From: Kutzneria sp. 744
Lineage (GTDB): Bacteria > Actinomycetota > Actinomycetes > Mycobacteriales > Pseudonocardiaceae
DNA length: 64,000 bases
Direction: 5' to 3'
NCBI RefSeq assembly: GCF_000568255.1
Contig: NZ_KK037166.1
Coordinates: 1,879,307 to 1,943,306 of the forward strand
The position numbers and the translations under genes were made by a program. Positions 1 through 6,774 of the stretch are shown one piece after another. Positions within the stretch are counted from its first letter, which is position 1. Every line of letters begins with the position of its first letter. The notes below the pieces were generated by a model. The model did not search any database and was not told the DNA's origin. It was given only the letters and a program-made list of their open reading frames with translations.

Positions 1-142
1 CGTCGGCGATCTCACCCTCGACTGGGCGGCGCTCGTCTGCACCGCCGATCCCGACCAGCAGCTGTTCACCTGGACCGCCGACCCCGGCACGCCGTCCCAC
101 GACGCCATCCGCCGGCTCGCCTCCCGGCTCACCACCGCCTGA
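1..142 (+). CDS. C-terminal end of an MmyB-like helix-turn-helix regulator (partial)
   Basis: This is the last 46 codons of a gene that begins before the window. The frame opens at base 2 and stops with TGA at 140-142. The visible tail contains VGDLTLDWAAL, then a stretch ending QQLFTWTADPGTPS and a final short helix. That pattern matches the end of the MmyB-like ligand-binding domain found after an XRE-type helix-turn-helix in many actinobacterial regulators, where a conserved G-LTL-W motif is followed by a (Y/W)TAEPG-S motif. The DNA-binding part lies outside the window, so only the family of the tail can be judged. A long hairpin follows nine bases after the stop. Confidence 0.65.
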   Translation, partial: VGDLTLDWAALVCTADPDQQLFTWTADPGTPSHDAIRRLASRLTTA

Positions 143-150
143 GCCGGCCT

Positions 151-209
151 GATGCAGGGAAGGACGCCTTACCCTCGCTCAACGCGGGTAAGGCGTCCTT
201 GCCTGCATC
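151..209. repeat. Dispersed hairpin repeat, copy 1 (AAGGACGCCTTACCC family)
   Basis: Two arms built on GCAGGGAAGGACGCCTTACC face each other across a short loop, with a few mismatches. The copy sits between convergent genes, so it could act as a bidirectional transcription end, although no T-run follows either arm. A nearly identical but perfect copy lies at 23787-23843. Confidence 0.8.
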
Positions 210-218
210 GGACCGGTG

Positions 219-956
219 CTACAGCTTGAACTCGCTCTTGCCGGCCAGGCCGTGCAGCTTGTTCAGCTCCTCGGCGACCTTCTTCCACTCCCCCGCCCGC
301 CGCGAGCCGTAGGCGTCGTCGCCGCTGGGCTTGCTGCCCAAGGGCAGGATCGGGTCGCCGACGCCGTGCTCCAGGCGGTAGACCAGCACGCTGTGGGCGG
401 CCTTGACCCAGGGCTCGGGGTCGGGCCGGGGCAGGCTGCCGACGGCGCTGGTGAGCCAGACGGGCAGCGGGTCGCCGGCGGCCATGGCGTCGTTGAGGCG
501 CTGGCGGGCGACGACGCTGACCCGGGCCTTGGCCGCGGTGATCCGGTCCTTGTCGGGGCCGCCGCCGAGGGCGGCCGCCTCCAGCTTCGCCAGGTCGGCC
601 TCGACCATGCGCTGGGCGGCCTCCACGGTGGCCCACTTGGCCTGGACCTGCTTGGGCGTGAGGTTGATGTAGCCGTCGCCGCCCTGGCGCCGGCTGGCCG
701 GCTTGGCCAGCTGGGTCTGCACCTCGGCGATCCGCTTGCGCACGAGGTTGGCCTGGTCGGAGGTCAGCTGCCGGCGCTCGGCCTCGTGCCCCTCGGCCAG
801 GGTCCTGACCGCGTCGGCCAGGTCCTCGGTCACGTCGTCGAGCCCGGGCCGCACCCGGCCGCCGCGCTTCACCAGCGCGGCGAACTGCTCCCTGAGTTCC
901 GTGATCTGCTGCTGGAGCTGGTCGATCGCCGCAGTCTGATCGATCGTCTCGGTCAC
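219..956 (-). CDS. Coiled-coil protein of unknown function
   Basis: I do not recognise this protein of about 245 residues. The first third is rich in Gln, Leu, Glu and Arg with heptad-like spacing (for example IDQLQQQITELREQF), which suggests a coiled coil. The rest is charged and helical, with no signal peptide or membrane segment. An upstream start at 1034 is possible. I prefer GTG at 956 because GAGG lies at a good distance and because a partial copy of the 77-bp start-site element ends exactly there. It converges on the hairpin at 151-209 and is divergent from cbiD. Its function cannot be inferred from context. Confidence 0.75.
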   Translation of the reverse strand: MTETIDQTAAIDQLQQQITELREQFAALVKRGGRVRPGLDDVTEDLADAVRTLAEGHEAERRQLTSDQANLVRKRIAEVQTQLAKPASRRQGGDGYINLTPKQVQAKWATVEAAQRMVEADLAKLEAAALGGGPDKDRITAAKARVSVVARQRLNDAMAAGDPLPVWLTSAVGSLPRPDPEPWVKAAHSVLVYRLEHGVGDPILPLGSKPSGDDAYGSRRAGEWKKVAEELNKLHGLAGKSEFKL

Positions 957-990
957 CAGGCCCGCCTCGCTAGCGCTCGGCGGGTCTGCG
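957..990 (-). repeat. Partial copy of the 77-bp start-site element
   Basis: Read on the minus strand this stretch contains CCGAGCGCTAGCGAGGCG, closely matching the 3' end of the repeat units at 38267-38420 (CCGAGCGCCAGCGAGGTG). As in those units, the GCGAGG stands as ribosome-binding site just before a GTGAcc start. Confidence 0.5.
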
Positions 991-1125
991 ACCCAAGTCC
1001 CAGTGCTCAATGGTGCCCTCGCAAGCTCGGCCACGGATCCTCCTCACCTCGACCCGATCTTGCCGGACATCCCGGCGACGTGGGGCGCGACTTGGCCGCC
1101 CGTTCGGGGGAAGCTGGCCGATGCG

Positions 1126-2229
1126 ATGCTGATCGGCGTGAGCAGGGATGGGACGGGGCTGCGCCGGGGCTGGACCACAGGCGCGTGCGCGACGGCGGCA
1201 ACCAAGGCGGCCTACACAGCGCTGCTGACCGGCGCGTTCCCGGATCCGGTGGAGATCACCCTGCCCAAGGGCCAGCGGCCGGCGTTCGCGCTGGCGGTGG
1301 AGTCCCTGACCGACGGCGCCGCCACGGCCGGCATCGTCAAGGACGCGGGCGACGACCCGGACGTCACGCACGGGGCCCTGATCCGCTCGACCGTCCGGCA
1401 TGGCGAGGCCGGCTCGGGCGTGGTGTTCCGGGCCGGGCCGGGCGTCGGCACGGTGACGAAGCCGGGCCTGCCGCTGGCCGTCGGCGAGCCGGCGATCAAT
1501 CCCGTGCCGCGGCAGCTGATGCAGGGCGTGGTGGCGGAGGTGGCCGCGGCGCACGGCGGTTCGGGCGACGTCGTGGTGGAGATCTCCGTCGACAACGGCG
1601 AGGAGATCGCCCGGCAGACCTGGAACCCGCGACTGGGAATCCTCGGCGGCCTGTCCATTCTCGGCACCACCGGCGTCGTCGTGCCGTACTCCTGCTCGGC
1701 GTGGATCGACAGCATCCGTCGCGGCATCGACGTCGCCCGCGCCGCCGGGCACCAGCACGTCGCGGGCTGCACCGGCAGCACCTCCGAACGGGTGGTCACC
1801 CAGATGTACCCGCTGCCCGAGGACGCCCTGCTCGACATGGGCGACTTCGTCGGCGCGATGCTCAAGCACCTGCGCCGGCACCCGGTGCCGCGGCTGACCA
1901 TCGCCGGCGGCGTCGGCAAGCTGGCCAAGTTCGCCGACGGGCACCTGGACCTGCACTCGGGTCGTTCGCAGGTCAACCACGAGCTGCTGGCGGCCCTGGT
2001 CGTCGACGGCGACGGCTCGCCGGAACTGGTCGAGGCCGTCCGCACGGCCAACACCGCCCTCGGCGCTTTGCAGCTGTGCCAGCGGGAAGGCCTGCCGCTG
2101 GGCGACCTCATCGCCGACCGCTGCCTGGCCACCGCCGACGGCATCCTGCGCGGCGCCGGCATCGCCGTGGACATCGTGGTGATCGATCGGGCCGGGACCG
2201 TAGTCGGCCGCTCCCGGCATCCGGCATGA
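1126..2229 (+). CDS. cbiD: Cobalt-precorrin-5B (C1)-methyltransferase CbiD
   Basis: CbiD methylates C1 of the corrin ring with S-adenosylmethionine during cobalamin synthesis. The near-N-terminal motif LRRGWTTGACATAA is the family signature, and the body contains the usual Gly-rich stretches (AGPGVGTVTKPGLP, GGLSILGTTG) and the C-terminal HSGRSQVNHELL. The frame is open from 1003, but starting at ATG 1126 gives 367 residues, the normal family length; GTG 1138 is an alternative. It overlaps the next gene by ATGA. A cobK gene lies 1.4 kb downstream, so part of the corrin pathway is scattered here rather than in one full operon. I saw no cobalamin riboswitch upstream. Confidence 0.95.
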   Translation: MLIGVSRDGTGLRRGWTTGACATAATKAAYTALLTGAFPDPVEITLPKGQRPAFALAVESLTDGAATAGIVKDAGDDPDVTHGALIRSTVRHGEAGSGVVFRAGPGVGTVTKPGLPLAVGEPAINPVPRQLMQGVVAEVAAAHGGSGDVVVEISVDNGEEIARQTWNPRLGILGGLSILGTTGVVVPYSCSAWIDSIRRGIDVARAAGHQHVAGCTGSTSERVVTQMYPLPEDALLDMGDFVGAMLKHLRRHPVPRLTIAGGVGKLAKFADGHLDLHSGRSQVNHELLAALVVDGDGSPELVEAVRTANTALGALQLCQREGLPLGDLIADRCLATADGILRGAGIAVDIVVIDRAGTVVGRSRHPA

Positions 2230-2834
2230 TCCGTCCTATGCCTGATTTCCGTGAGAAACCCGTGCTCTCCGGCGAAACCGTGGTGCTGCGCCCGGTCATC
2301 GCCGACGACGCGGTCGACATGCTGGAGGTGCTGGCCGACGGCGACGTGCTGCGGCTGACCGGATCGCACGGCACCCTCTCGCCCGACGACGTCGAGCCGA
2401 TGCGGCAGTGGTACGGCAGCCGCGCCGAGCACGACGACCGCCTCGACCTGGCCGCCGTCGACCGCGCCACCGGCCGCTACGTCGGCGAGGTCGTGCTCAA
2501 CGAGCTCGACCCCAACAACAACTCCTGCTCGTTCCGCATCGCGCTGGGGGCGCCGGGGCAGAACCGCGGGCTGGGCACCGAGGCCACCCGGCTGGTGCTT
2601 GGCTACGCGTTCGAGCGGGTCGGCCTGCACCGGATCAGCCTGGAGGTCTACTCGTTCAACTCCCGGGCCCGCCGGGTGTACGAGAAGGTCGGCTTCCGGC
2701 CCGAGGGCGTGCTGCGCGACGCGTTGCTGTGGGAGGGCCAGCGCTTCGACTCCCACGTCATGTCGATCCTGGCCCACGAGTGGGCCGAGCACCGGGGCTG
2801 TCCCGAGTCCGTGGAGTCACGCCGGGCCGTCTGA
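2226..2834 (+). CDS. GNAT N-acetyltransferase, RimJ/RimL type
   Basis: This cytoplasmic enzyme of about 200 residues should transfer an acetyl group from acetyl-CoA to a protein N terminus or small amine. The fold markers are visible: an N-terminal VVLRPVIADDA strand, the acetyl-CoA loop GAPGQNRGLGTEA, a long helix ending HRISLEVYSFNSRARRVYEKVGF, and the closing EGVLRDALLWEGQRFDS, typical of the RimJ/RimL branch. The ATG at 2226 overlaps the cbiD stop (ATGA), suggesting translational coupling; ATG 2238 would give a more typical N terminus. The last 18 bases overlap the convergent BtuF-like gene. The substrate is unknown. Confidence 0.88.
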   Translation: MIRPMPDFREKPVLSGETVVLRPVIADDAVDMLEVLADGDVLRLTGSHGTLSPDDVEPMRQWYGSRAEHDDRLDLAAVDRATGRYVGEVVLNELDPNNNSCSFRIALGAPGQNRGLGTEATRLVLGYAFERVGLHRISLEVYSFNSRARRVYEKVGFRPEGVLRDALLWEGQRFDSHVMSILAHEWAEHRGCPESVESRRAV

Positions 2835-3593
2835 GCCCAGCCCCAACTGCTCGCGCAGGGTCTCGGCCGCCGTGGCCAGGGAGGGTCCGTACCAGGTCAG
2901 CAGGCGTCCGCTGACCAGACGGACCCGATCCGCCTCGAAGCACTCGGGGCCGTCGGCGGCGGTGAAGACGTAGGGCTCGTCCGGGAGCACGATCAGGTCG
3001 GCCGCGCGCAGCTGGTCGAGCTCCTGCTTCGGGTAGCGGTCGGCGTGGTCGGCGTAGACGTTGGCGACACCGATCCGGGCCAGCAGGTCCGTGGCGAAGG
3101 TCCGGCTGCCGACCACCATCCACGGATCCCGCCACACGCACACCAGCGCCGACCTCTCGGGCTCCGGCACCGGCCCGTCGAGCCTTCGGTGCGCCTCCGC
3201 CAGCCACTCCGGCGTCGGACGTCCGAGCGCCACGGTGATCAGCCGGTCCAGCGAGCTCAGCGCGCCCGGCACGTCCTCCACGACGGTCACCCACACCGGC
3301 ACGCCGGCCTCTTCCAGCCGCCGGACGTCGATCTCCCGGTTCTCCTCCTTGTTGACGACGACGAGGTCCGGCCCCAGCTCCGCGATCCGCCGCGTGTCCG
3401 GGTTCTTCGTCCCCCGCACCCGCTCGACCCCCAGGTCCACAGGATGGGTGCACCACTCAGTGGCCGCCACCAGCAGGTCACGGTCGACGGCCGCCACCGC
3501 CTCCGTCAGCGACGGCACCAGCGACACCACCCGCCGCACCTCGTCGGGCAGCCGCACCTCCCGGCCGAGATCGTCACGTTCCGTACGCGCCAC
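2817..3593 (-). CDS. Helical-backbone metal/corrinoid receptor (BtuF/TroA-like) without signal peptide
   Basis: The protein has the layout of cobalamin- and metal-binding receptors: an N-terminal lobe beginning DDLGREVRLPDEVRRVVSLVPSLTEAV, the middle motif LGPDLVVVNKEENREID, a long backbone helix around DVPGALSSLDRLITVA, and a second lobe with VGSRTFATDLLARIGVANVYAD. Residues TEWCTHP resemble the loop that contacts the ligand in BtuF relatives. There is no signal peptide or lipobox, so unlike true binding proteins it should stay in the cytoplasm. It lies between cbiD and cobK, divergent from cobK with 22 bp between starts, which suggests a role linked to corrinoid or cobalt handling. That role is inference. 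Confidence 0.8.
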   Translation of the reverse strand: MARTERDDLGREVRLPDEVRRVVSLVPSLTEAVAAVDRDLLVAATEWCTHPVDLGVERVRGTKNPDTRRIAELGPDLVVVNKEENREIDVRRLEEAGVPVWVTVVEDVPGALSSLDRLITVALGRPTPEWLAEAHRRLDGPVPEPERSALVCVWRDPWMVVGSRTFATDLLARIGVANVYADHADRYPKQELDQLRAADLIVLPDEPYVFTAADGPECFEADRVRLVSGRLLTWYGPSLATAAETLREQLGLGSDGPA

Positions 3594-3615
3594 CCAGCCA
3601 GGCTATCGTCCGGCG

Positions 3616-4353
3616 ATGGTCAGGACTGTGCTCGTGCTGGGCGGCACCGCCGAGGCCCGGCGGCTGGCCGAGGCGCTGGCCGAGGCAGGCGACCGACTCC
3701 GGGTCGTCACCTCGCTGGCCGGGCGCGTGAGCCGGCCTCACCTGCCGCCGGGCGAGGTGCGGATCGGCGGCTTCGACGGCGTCGAGGGGCTGACGGCGTG
3801 GCTGCGCGAGGAGCGGGTGGACGCGGTGGTCGATGCCACCCATCCGTTCGCGGCCCGGGTCACGGCCTCGGCCGCGGCGGCGACCAGCGCACTGGGGCTG
3901 CCGTTCCTGGTGCTGCGCCGGCCCGGCTGGCGTCAGGCCGAGGAGGATGACTGGCGGTGGGTCGGCTCCGTCGCCGAGGCAGCGGAGCTGCTGCCCACGG
4001 TCGGAACGCGCGCCTTGCTCACTGTGGGGCGTCAAGAGCTGGAGCCGTTCACCCGTCTCAGTGACGTGTGGCTGCTGGCCAGGTCGATCGAGCAACCGAA
4101 CGTGCCCATCGAGGCAGTTCTGGGCCGTGGCCCTTTCGCGGTCGAATCCGAGCTGGAGCTGCTGGACGATCATGACATCGACGTGCTCGTCACCAAGGAC
4201 AGCGGCGGCGACGACGCGAAACTGGTGGCCGCGCGACGCCGGAACATTCCGGTGGTGATCGTCCGGCGACCGCCCTCACCTGCGGTTATGATTGTGTCCA
4301 CAGTGGATCAAGCCGCCATCTGGGTGATCTACGGACACGCTACGGTTTCATAA
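3616..4353 (+). CDS. cobK: Precorrin-6A reductase CobK/CbiJ
   Basis: CobK reduces the corrin macrocycle at the precorrin-6A stage using NAD(P)H. The N terminus VLVLGGTAEARRLAEAL is the family's nucleotide-binding motif. Next come RVSRPHLPPGEVRIGGFDG, VDAVVDATHPFAARVT with the conserved DATHPFA, and the C-terminal VLVTKDSGG-DAKL(V)AA. The length of 245 residues is normal. The start is ATG 3616, just 22 bp from the divergent BtuF-like gene. Together with cbiD it shows that the organism makes or remodels cobalamin; the rest of the pathway is outside this window. Confidence 0.95.
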   Translation: MVRTVLVLGGTAEARRLAEALAEAGDRLRVVTSLAGRVSRPHLPPGEVRIGGFDGVEGLTAWLREERVDAVVDATHPFAARVTASAAAATSALGLPFLVLRRPGWRQAEEDDWRWVGSVAEAAELLPTVGTRALLTVGRQELEPFTRLSDVWLLARSIEQPNVPIEAVLGRGPFAVESELELLDDHDIDVLVTKDSGGDDAKLVAARRRNIPVVIVRRPPSPAVMIVSTVDQAAIWVIYGHATVS

Positions 4354-4847
4354 GCCTGCGCGGTGGGGACCCATGCCCTACGCTTCGGGCTCGCGCGGCG
4401 AACGCAGTAGGCAGGGCGAGACCCCGAATTCCCTCAGCAATTGACTACGACCGTCTCAGCGTCCTCACAGGCGAGTCCGCGAACCTGGTCGTGTGCGGTG
4501 GGCTGCCTTCTACCGCCGAGTTCGGGGAGGAGATCGCCGTGCACCACGATCTCGACATCCGCTGGGACACCGCCAGCGAGCGCAACCTGCGTGCCACCAA
4601 CGCGGACGCCGTGGCCACGCGGCGCGACCCGGCCACGGGCGAGCTCGTCTTCGCCGTCGCCGACGGCATCGGCGACACCGCGGGCTCGGCCGAGGCCGCG
4701 CGCAAGGCCGCTGCCGCCGCCGTCGCCACGCCCGTCGCCCAGGGCGCCATCCAGGCCATGATCGCCGCCCAGCAGGCCCTCCTGCTCGACGAGGACGACT
4801 GTGTGCTGGTCGTCGCCATGCCCTTCACCGACCGGGTCAGCAGCGGC

Positions 4848-4885
4848 TACCGCATCGCCTGGGTCGGCGACTGCCGGGCCTACCT
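4848..4885 (+). repeat. Left direct repeat flanking the AT-rich insert
   Basis: A 38-bp coding segment (TACCGCATCGCC ... GGGCCTACCT) of the phosphatase gene that recurs at 5210-5246. Confidence 0.85.
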
Positions 4886-5209
4886 GTCCCACCATATAAC
4901 GACACTGTCTCGCTTCCTGGATTCTTGGTGTGGAGAACTCAATCTTGAGCGGAGATCGCAAAGTCCTCGGGGGCACAGCGTTCTCCGGTTTTACGCGCGA
5001 TATCCTGGCTACTCAAGTTCGGCGTTTGCCGACCGTAACGACTTTTTCGGTCAATATTGAAACGGTCGTGATTTGGTGACATGCTGCGCTTCTATCTAAG
5101 GAGGAAATGAATTTAGCCCGAATTATCTTCCGCTACAAAGCCCAACTCGATGAGGACTTCAATCATTATTGAAACACACAAAGATAAATTCTTACTTATT
5201 TGTAGAATA
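4886..5209. other. AT-rich foreign-looking insert inside the phosphatase gene
   Basis: About 324 bp of markedly lower GC than the surrounding DNA interrupts the phosphatase. It has no transposase, no terminal inverted repeats and no match that I can recognise. It contains one short ORF with a strong ribosome-binding site (5107-5172). The abrupt composition change at both ends coincides with the two direct repeats. Confidence 0.75.
5107..5172 (+). CDS. Possible 21-residue small ORF in the AT-rich insert
   Basis: The sequence AAGGAGGAA stands just before an ATG that opens a 21-codon frame (MNLARIIF ... DEDFNHY) and closes with TGA at 5170-5172. The ribosome-binding site is stronger than those of most genes in the window, and codon use is AT-rich. 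I know no homologue. It could be the start of a longer foreign gene cut by the event that placed this DNA here. Confidence 0.25.
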   Translation: MNLARIIFRYKAQLDEDFNHY

Positions 5210-5246
5210 TACCGCATCGCCTGGGTCGGCGACTGCGGGCCTACCT
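5210..5246 (+). repeat. Right direct repeat flanking the AT-rich insert
   Basis: A 37-bp near copy of 4848-4885. One C is missing (GACTGCGGG in place of GACTGCCGGG), so the downstream phosphatase frame is shifted relative to this copy. Confidence 0.85.
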
Positions 5247-5733
5247 CTGGGACGACAAGACCCTGCACCCGCTGACGTCCGACCAGACCGTCGCCGCCTA
5301 CCTGCGCTCCCAGCTGCGCCCCACCACGCCCCGCATGGAGCACATCGTCACCAACACCGTGCGCACGACCACCACCGACCAGATCGGCTGGACCCAGGTC
5401 CGCACCAGCGGCTCCGGCCTGCTCCTGGTCACCGACGGCGTGCACAAGGTCGTGCCGGCCAACGCCATGCACCGCGAGCTCACCAGCGCCGCCCGCCCCG
5501 CCCAGGCCCTCATCGAGGCCTCCGCCGCCCTCGGCGGCCGCGACAACGCCAGCGCCGCCGTCATCGACTGGACCGCCGTCCGCCGCGAGCCCCCACCGAT
5601 CCCCCACATGGCCACTCCCCCGCTGGTGCACCAGTAAACGCGTTGCCACACCAGGCTCATCGCGCCGCGGGCATCGGCAAGGTCAGGCCCCCGTCGGCGC
5701 GCCGGTCATCCCGGACTCCTTGAAACGCAAGGC

Positions 5734-6756
5734 CTATCGCACCGCCGGTTCGAGCAGCGACAGCGTCCGCTCCCCCGCGTCGAGGGCGACATGGATGCCG
5801 ACGGGCATCGGCAGGTTCGGGCCGGCGTGGCCGATCTCGACGTTGCCCAGGACCGGGATGTCCCGGTCGCCCAGCACGTCCAGAACGATCTCGGCCAGAG
5901 ACGGTGATCCGTCGGGCGAATCGAGCCCGTCGATGGCGTGCGGGACGCCGACGACCATGCCGGCGATGCGGTCGAGGATGCCGCTGTGCCGGAGCACGTG
6001 CAGGTAGCTCCACACGTACGAAGCCAGACCTCCCATCTCCTCCCAGAACAGCACGGCGCCGTCGAACTGCTCCAGCCGCAGCGCGTACGGCGTGGCCTGA
6101 GCCAGCACGATGCGGTTGATCACCGCGCCGATCAGGCGGCCCTCGGCCCGGCCGGGGCGCCAGCACTCCCACGACGGGCTCGCTGGCAGGGCTCCCAAGG
6201 GCTTCGTACTGGTCAGGAGCCTGGAGTAGAGCTGCGCCAGCTCGGACTGGCGCGCGGCGGGAACCCGCTGCCAGTGACCGCCGAGGCCGGGCGTGGCCAG
6301 GTCGGCATGGAAGCCGACCAGGCCCGTGCGCCCGTAGAGCACCAGATGCAGCAACGAGATGTCGCTGTAGCCGAGGATCGGCTTGGGGTCGGCCCTGATC
6401 GCCTCGACGTCGATCAGGTCGAGGTAACCGAGGGCCGTCTGGCCGCCGTCGTGCGCGATGATCGCCCGCACCTCGGGATCACGCAGCAGAGCGTTGAGCT
6501 CCTCGGCGATCTCCGACGGCCGAGCGGCGCTCCACCACCGGCTCCGCCCGGCTTCGAGCAGCGGGGCCCGACGCACGCGGAATCCCATTCGCTCCAACAC
6601 CACCACGGCCTGCTCCAGGTCGGGCTCGTAGACGGCATGGAGCGGCCCGGACAGCGAGGCGATGACGACAAGATCTCCAGGGACCAGGGCACGGGGGCGA
6701 AGCAGCGGAGGCAAGGTCACCGGCGCAGCATCGCGACCCGGACGACGGCCCGCCAC
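5734..6756 (-). CDS. LD-carboxypeptidase / MccF-like serine peptidase (family S66)
   Basis: S66 enzymes cleave the D-Ala or other C-terminal residue from murein tetrapeptides, or inactivate microcin C-type nucleotides. The nucleophile motif ILGYSDISLLH is present. The partner Glu lies in LFWEEMGGL and the His in IGHAGPNLPMPVG, so the Ser-Glu-His set looks complete. The N-terminal PRALVPGDLVVIASLSGP is the usual family opening. The frame begins at GTG 6756; GTG 6720 is an alternative, and neither has a strong ribosome-binding site. It lies 18 bp downstream of the glucodextranase gene. No signal peptide is seen, so it probably works in the cytoplasm on recycled muropeptides. Confidence 0.88.
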   Translation of the reverse strand: MAGRRPGRDAAPVTLPPLLRPRALVPGDLVVIASLSGPLHAVYEPDLEQAVVVLERMGFRVRRAPLLEAGRSRWWSAARPSEIAEELNALLRDPEVRAIIAHDGGQTALGYLDLIDVEAIRADPKPILGYSDISLLHLVLYGRTGLVGFHADLATPGLGGHWQRVPAARQSELAQLYSRLLTSTKPLGALPASPSWECWRPGRAEGRLIGAVINRIVLAQATPYALRLEQFDGAVLFWEEMGGLASYVWSYLHVLRHSGILDRIAGMVVGVPHAIDGLDSPDGSPSLAEIVLDVLGDRDIPVLGNVEIGHAGPNLPMPVGIHVALDAGERTLSLLEPAVR

Positions 6757-6774
6757 ACATTTTCCGGGCCGGCG

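Larger units (their letters stand above)
4539..5637 (+). pseudogene. PP2C-family Ser/Thr phosphatase gene interrupted by an AT-rich insert
   Basis: Two separated pieces together make one PP2C-like phosphatase. Piece 1 starts at GTG 4539 after GGGGAGG and holds NADAVATRR, the metal-binding FAVADGIGD and GYRIAWVGDCRAYL. Piece 2 resumes near 5237 with RAYLWDDKTLHPLTSDQT, then LLVTDGVHKV and the C-terminal metal motif GGRDNASAAVI, ending at 5637. Between them lie 324 bp of AT-rich DNA, flanked by imperfect direct repeats of the same coding segment; the second repeat lacks one C, which also shifts the frame. Reading through from piece 1 adds foreign residues and stops at 5058-5060. As written, the gene cannot give a full phosphatase. 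True insertion and assembly error are both possible. Confidence 0.8.

Noticed and set aside
216..2834. An 872-codon plus-strand open frame
   Set aside because: Only its end (from 2226) matches a real family. The first two thirds run antisense to the coiled-coil gene and over cbiD, and are the usual long open frames of GC-rich DNA.
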